This document shows, piece by piece, positions 13,268-15,220 of a DNA stretch of 15,220 nucleotides. Position numbers and translations under genes: made by a program. Each line of letters starts with the position of its first letter. The first letter of the stretch is position 1. Below the pieces are notes generated by a model that was given only the letters and a program-made list of their open reading frames with translations, made no database searches and was not told the DNA's origin. Source of the DNA: Acidimicrobiaceae bacterium. GTDB taxonomy: Bacteria; Actinomycetota; Acidimicrobiia; Acidimicrobiales; Palsa-688. The DNA lies in contig WQVT01000013.1 of assembly GCA_009785715.1 (NCBI GenBank), positions 1-15,220 on the forward strand, written 5' to 3'.

Positions 13268-14167
13268 CTAACGAACGGTTGGGGAAAGGACGACCGATGG
13301 CTTTGCCCGTCCCGGCCCGTGGCCGGCGTAGACGGCGAGGAGCGCACCGCCGCGGTCGAGCACCGGCCAGGGCCCCTCACCCGTCGCGCCGAGTCGTGAC
13401 CGCTCGAGGACCTGCCCGTGACCGACGGCGACCGCGACGTCCCCGTCGACGGTGAGCGACGGCCGGTCGCCGAGGGCGGCCGCCGGCGGCAGCACCCGGT
13501 CGGGACCGACGTCGTCGAGGGGCACGGAATCCGCCACCGTCCACGGGCCGACCGCCGTGCGCCGCAGACGCCTCAGGTGCGCGCCGCCGCCGAGGAGGGT
13601 CCCGAGGTCGGCGGCGAGGGTGCGGACGTAGGTGCCCGACGAGCAGTCGATCGTGGCGGCCAGCACCGGGCCGCCGCCGAGCGGCCCGGGATCCTGGTCC
13701 GGGGCCACCTCGAGGTCGAAACGGGTCACGGTGACCGGGCGCGGGGCGCGGGCCACCTCCACGCCCTCGCGGGCCAGTTCGTGCAGGCGCCGGCCGCCGA
13801 CCTTGATCGCCGACACCATCGGCGGCACCTGCTCGATCCGGCCGGTCAGCTTCTCGGCCGCCCGCCGGGCGCTCTCCACGGTCACGGCGCCCATGTCGAA
13901 GCGGCCGGTGGGCTCCCCCGAAGCGTCGAGGGTGGTGGTGGCCACGCCGAGGACGATCTCCCCGGTGTAGGACTTGGAGCGGTCGGAGACGAACTGCAGC
14001 AGCCGGGTGGCCTGGCCGAGCCCGACCAGCAGCACGCCGGTGGCGTCGGGATCGAGGGTGCCGGCGTGCCCGACCCGCCGCTGACCGAAGATCTTCCGGC
14101 AGCGGGCGACGACGTCGTGGCTCGTCATGCCGCACGGCTTGTCGACGACGATCAGCCCGTCGGTCAC
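13268..14167 (-). CDS. truB: tRNA pseudouridine(55) synthase
   Basis: 299 aa. It converts uridine 55 of tRNA to pseudouridine. RVGHAGTLDPDATGVL (31-46) contains the catalytic D39; SYTGEIVLG, AIKVGGRRLHELAREG and CSSGTYVRTLAADLG are further family blocks. About 65 residues at the C-terminus form the extra domain usual in actinobacterial TruB. The frame is open for more than 200 codons upstream, but that part is an arginine-rich shadow of rbfA and DUF503. The GTG at 14167 overlaps the rbfA stop by four bases (GTGA), has GGAG about 10 bases upstream and gives the family N-terminus (TDGLIVVDKPCGMTSHD). Confidence 0.95.
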   Translation of the reverse strand: MTDGLIVVDKPCGMTSHDVVARCRKIFGQRRVGHAGTLDPDATGVLLVGLGQATRLLQFVSDRSKSYTGEIVLGVATTTLDASGEPTGRFDMGAVTVESARRAAEKLTGRIEQVPPMVSAIKVGGRRLHELAREGVEVARAPRPVTVTRFDLEVAPDQDPGPLGGGPVLAATIDCSSGTYVRTLAADLGTLLGGGAHLRRLRRTAVGPWTVADSVPLDDVGPDRVLPPAAALGDRPSLTVDGDVAVAVGHGQVLERSRLGATGEGPWPVLDRGGALLAVYAGHGPGRAKPSVVLSPTVR

Positions 14168-14604
14168 GGGTCGGACTCCGGACGGCCGGCCTCTCCGCCC
14201 CCGGCCCCGTCGCCGGCCCGTTCCGGCTGGTCCAGGCCGCGCAGGATGTCCTCGATCCGGTTCCCGGCGGCCACCGCCGGGTCGGCGGCAAAGTTCAGCA
14301 ACGGCGTGCGCTTCAACCGCACCTGCCGCGCCACCTCGGCCTGGAGGCGCACCCGTGACTCGGCGAGCCCCGCGCGTTGCTCGTCGTCGAGGGAGGCGAA
14401 CAGCAGCGTCGCGTTGTGGAGGTCCGGGTCGCACTGCACGTCGGTGATGGTCAGCAGGCTCAGCCGTTCGTCGGTGACGCTCAACCGCTCGAGCGCGTCG
14501 GCGAGCACCTCCCGCAGGAGGTTGTTGACCCGCGCCGAACGCGGGTAACGCGGCGCCCCGACCCGGTCGGAGCGGCGGCCACCCCCGCGGGAGGCGGGGC
14601 TCAT
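14164..14604 (-). CDS. rbfA: Ribosome-binding factor A
   Basis: 146 aa, a KH-type protein that binds the 30S subunit and helps mature the 5' end of 16S rRNA, especially in the cold. Core landmarks are RVNNLLREVLADALERL, LSLLTITDVQCDPDLHNATL and RTPLLNFAADPAVAAGNRIEDIL. About 25 basic residues precede the core and a G/E/P-rich tail of about 25 residues follows. The ATG at 14604 is chosen because it overlaps the DUF503 stop (ATGA); a GTG nine codons upstream is in frame. The stop overlaps truB by four bases, so translation runs coupled through the operon. Confidence 0.93.
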   Translation of the reverse strand: MSPASRGGGRRSDRVGAPRYPRSARVNNLLREVLADALERLSVTDERLSLLTITDVQCDPDLHNATLLFASLDDEQRAGLAESRVRLQAEVARQVRLKRTPLLNFAADPAVAAGNRIEDILRGLDQPERAGDGAGGGEAGRPESDP

Positions 14605-14882
14605 GACGCCGCCCCGTCGAGGTCGAGCCACTCCATCCTGCAGTCGAGCACCTCCACCTCCGGGAAGGACCAGACGAAGCGCTCCACGGCCGCGAGCACC
14701 TCGCGGGCGTGGCCCACCGATCCCGAGACGACGGCCATGGCCAGCGAGGCTCGCTGCCAGCGTTCCTGGTTGCCGACCTCGGCGGCCGCCACCGAGAACC
14801 GGCGGCGGCTGCCATCGAGGATGGGACGGATCATGGCACGCTTCTCCTTGAGTGAGTGCGCCTCGGGGAGGTGCAGCTCCAC
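14601..14882 (-). CDS. DUF503 (YlxP-like) protein
   Basis: At least 93 aa. EAHSLKEKRAMI, EVGNQERWQRASLAMAVVS and RFVWSFPEVEVLDCRMEWLD match the DUF503 family of B. subtilis YlxP, a small protein encoded between infB and rbfA and thought to act in ribosome maturation or binding. The start is uncertain. The GTG at 14882 begins at VELHLPEAHSL, but YlxP has about eight residues before the matching EL. Upstream in frame the codons read HVAALT, and there is no ATG, GTG or TTG down to the infB stop. The only alternative is a CTG at 14921 that overlaps that stop as CTGA. It overlaps rbfA by four bases. Confidence 0.88.
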   Translation of the reverse strand: MELHLPEAHSLKEKRAMIRPILDGSRRRFSVAAAEVGNQERWQRASLAMAVVSGSVGHAREVLAAVERFVWSFPEVEVLDCRMEWLDLDGAAS

Positions 14883-14917
14883 GGTGAGCGCTGCGACATG
14901 CCCGCCGGCCGAAGAGC

Positions 14918-15220
14918 TCAGCTCCGGGGTATCTCCCGCTCTTCGTAGGTCTCGATCACGTCACCGGGCCTCAGATCCTGGTTATTGGAGAGGCCGATAC
15001 CGCACTCGAATCCTTCGCGGACCTCACGCACATCGTCCTTGAAGCGCCGGAGCGAGGTGATCGCTCCCTTCCAGATGATGATCCCGTCGCGCAGGAAGCG
15101 GACCTTGGACCCGCGGGTGATGACCCCGTTGCGGACCTGACACCCGGCGATCGCGCCCACCCGGGGCACCCGGAAGATCTCGAGGACCTCCGCATCGCCG
15201 GTCACGACCTCTTCGAACTC
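14918..15220 (-). CDS. infB: Translation initiation factor IF-2, C-terminal end (5' part outside window)
   Basis: The last 100 residues of the GTPase that places initiator fMet-tRNA on the 30S subunit. RVPRVGAIAGCQVRNGVITRG, RFKDDVREVREGFECGIGL and the ending DLRPGDVIETYEEREIPR are the standard domain IV (C2) sequence, which recognises the formyl-methionyl end. The G domain lies beyond the window. It heads the visible part of the operon; its stop is followed within 35 bases by the DUF503 gene. Confidence 0.97.
   Translation of the reverse strand, partial: EFEEVVTGDAEVLEIFRVPRVGAIAGCQVRNGVITRGSKVRFLRDGIIIWKGAITSLRRFKDDVREVREGFECGIGLSNNQDLRPGDVIETYEEREIPRS

Noticed and set aside
14168..14815. 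Upstream extension of the truB frame
   Set aside because: The extra codons are a shadow of rbfA and DUF503; the GTG overlapping the rbfA stop gives the normal TruB N-terminus.
1..15220. CRISPR arrays, tRNA or rRNA genes, insertion sequences, phage genes
   Set aside because: No regularly spaced repeats, no cloverleaf-like sequence, no transposase or integrase motif was seen on either strand.

Overview
The window is very GC-rich, gene-dense bacterial DNA from an actinomycete-like genome (Actinomycetota; the Acidimicrobiia are my best guess, not proven). Three things point there: the gene order infB-DUF503-rbfA-truB-ribF ... rpsO-pnp-M16 peptidase-dapB-dapA-rnj follows, in compact form, the order known from mycobacteria; starts are often GTG; and two genes carry a TANNNT box 6-7 bases before the start codon, as leaderless actinobacterial genes do. 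Nearly all genes lie on the minus strand, so the window is best read from right to left.

Right end (about 12282-15220, minus): the 3' end of infB, a DUF503/YlxP-like gene, rbfA, truB and ribF form a tight translation and ribosome-maturation operon with 4-base stop/start overlaps. Next, 10754-12263 holds two plus-strand genes, an ArfB-type ribosome-rescue hydrolase and an uncharacterised four-helix membrane protein, which separate ribF from rpsO. Then come rpsO and pnp (minus), with a 256-base spacer full of strong inverted repeats, followed by an M16 zinc peptidase. dapB (plus) converges on the peptidase and diverges from dapA; dapA overlaps rnj. These genes cover translation initiation, ribosome assembly, tRNA modification, flavin cofactors, RNA turnover (PNPase plus RNase J) and lysine/diaminopimelate synthesis.

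Left end (1-2672, minus) is the accessory part. It is a four-gene operon with 1-4-base overlaps behind its own candidate promoter: a membrane-anchored CxxC thioredoxin-like protein (MauD-like), an unrecognised 167-aa protein, a MauE/DoxX-type membrane protein with a CxC motif, and a Tat-exported, extremely cysteine-rich protein that resembles the methylamine dehydrogenase light chain. The last gene runs off the window. The set looks like a mau-type disulfide-forming maturation module tied to an unusual, enlarged light-chain-like substrate, with no heavy-chain gene in view.

Other structure: both convergent gene junctions (dapB/M16 peptidase and membrane protein/ribF) carry short tandem repeats that include stop codons, and the pnp leader can fold into a three-way junction plus two further hairpins.
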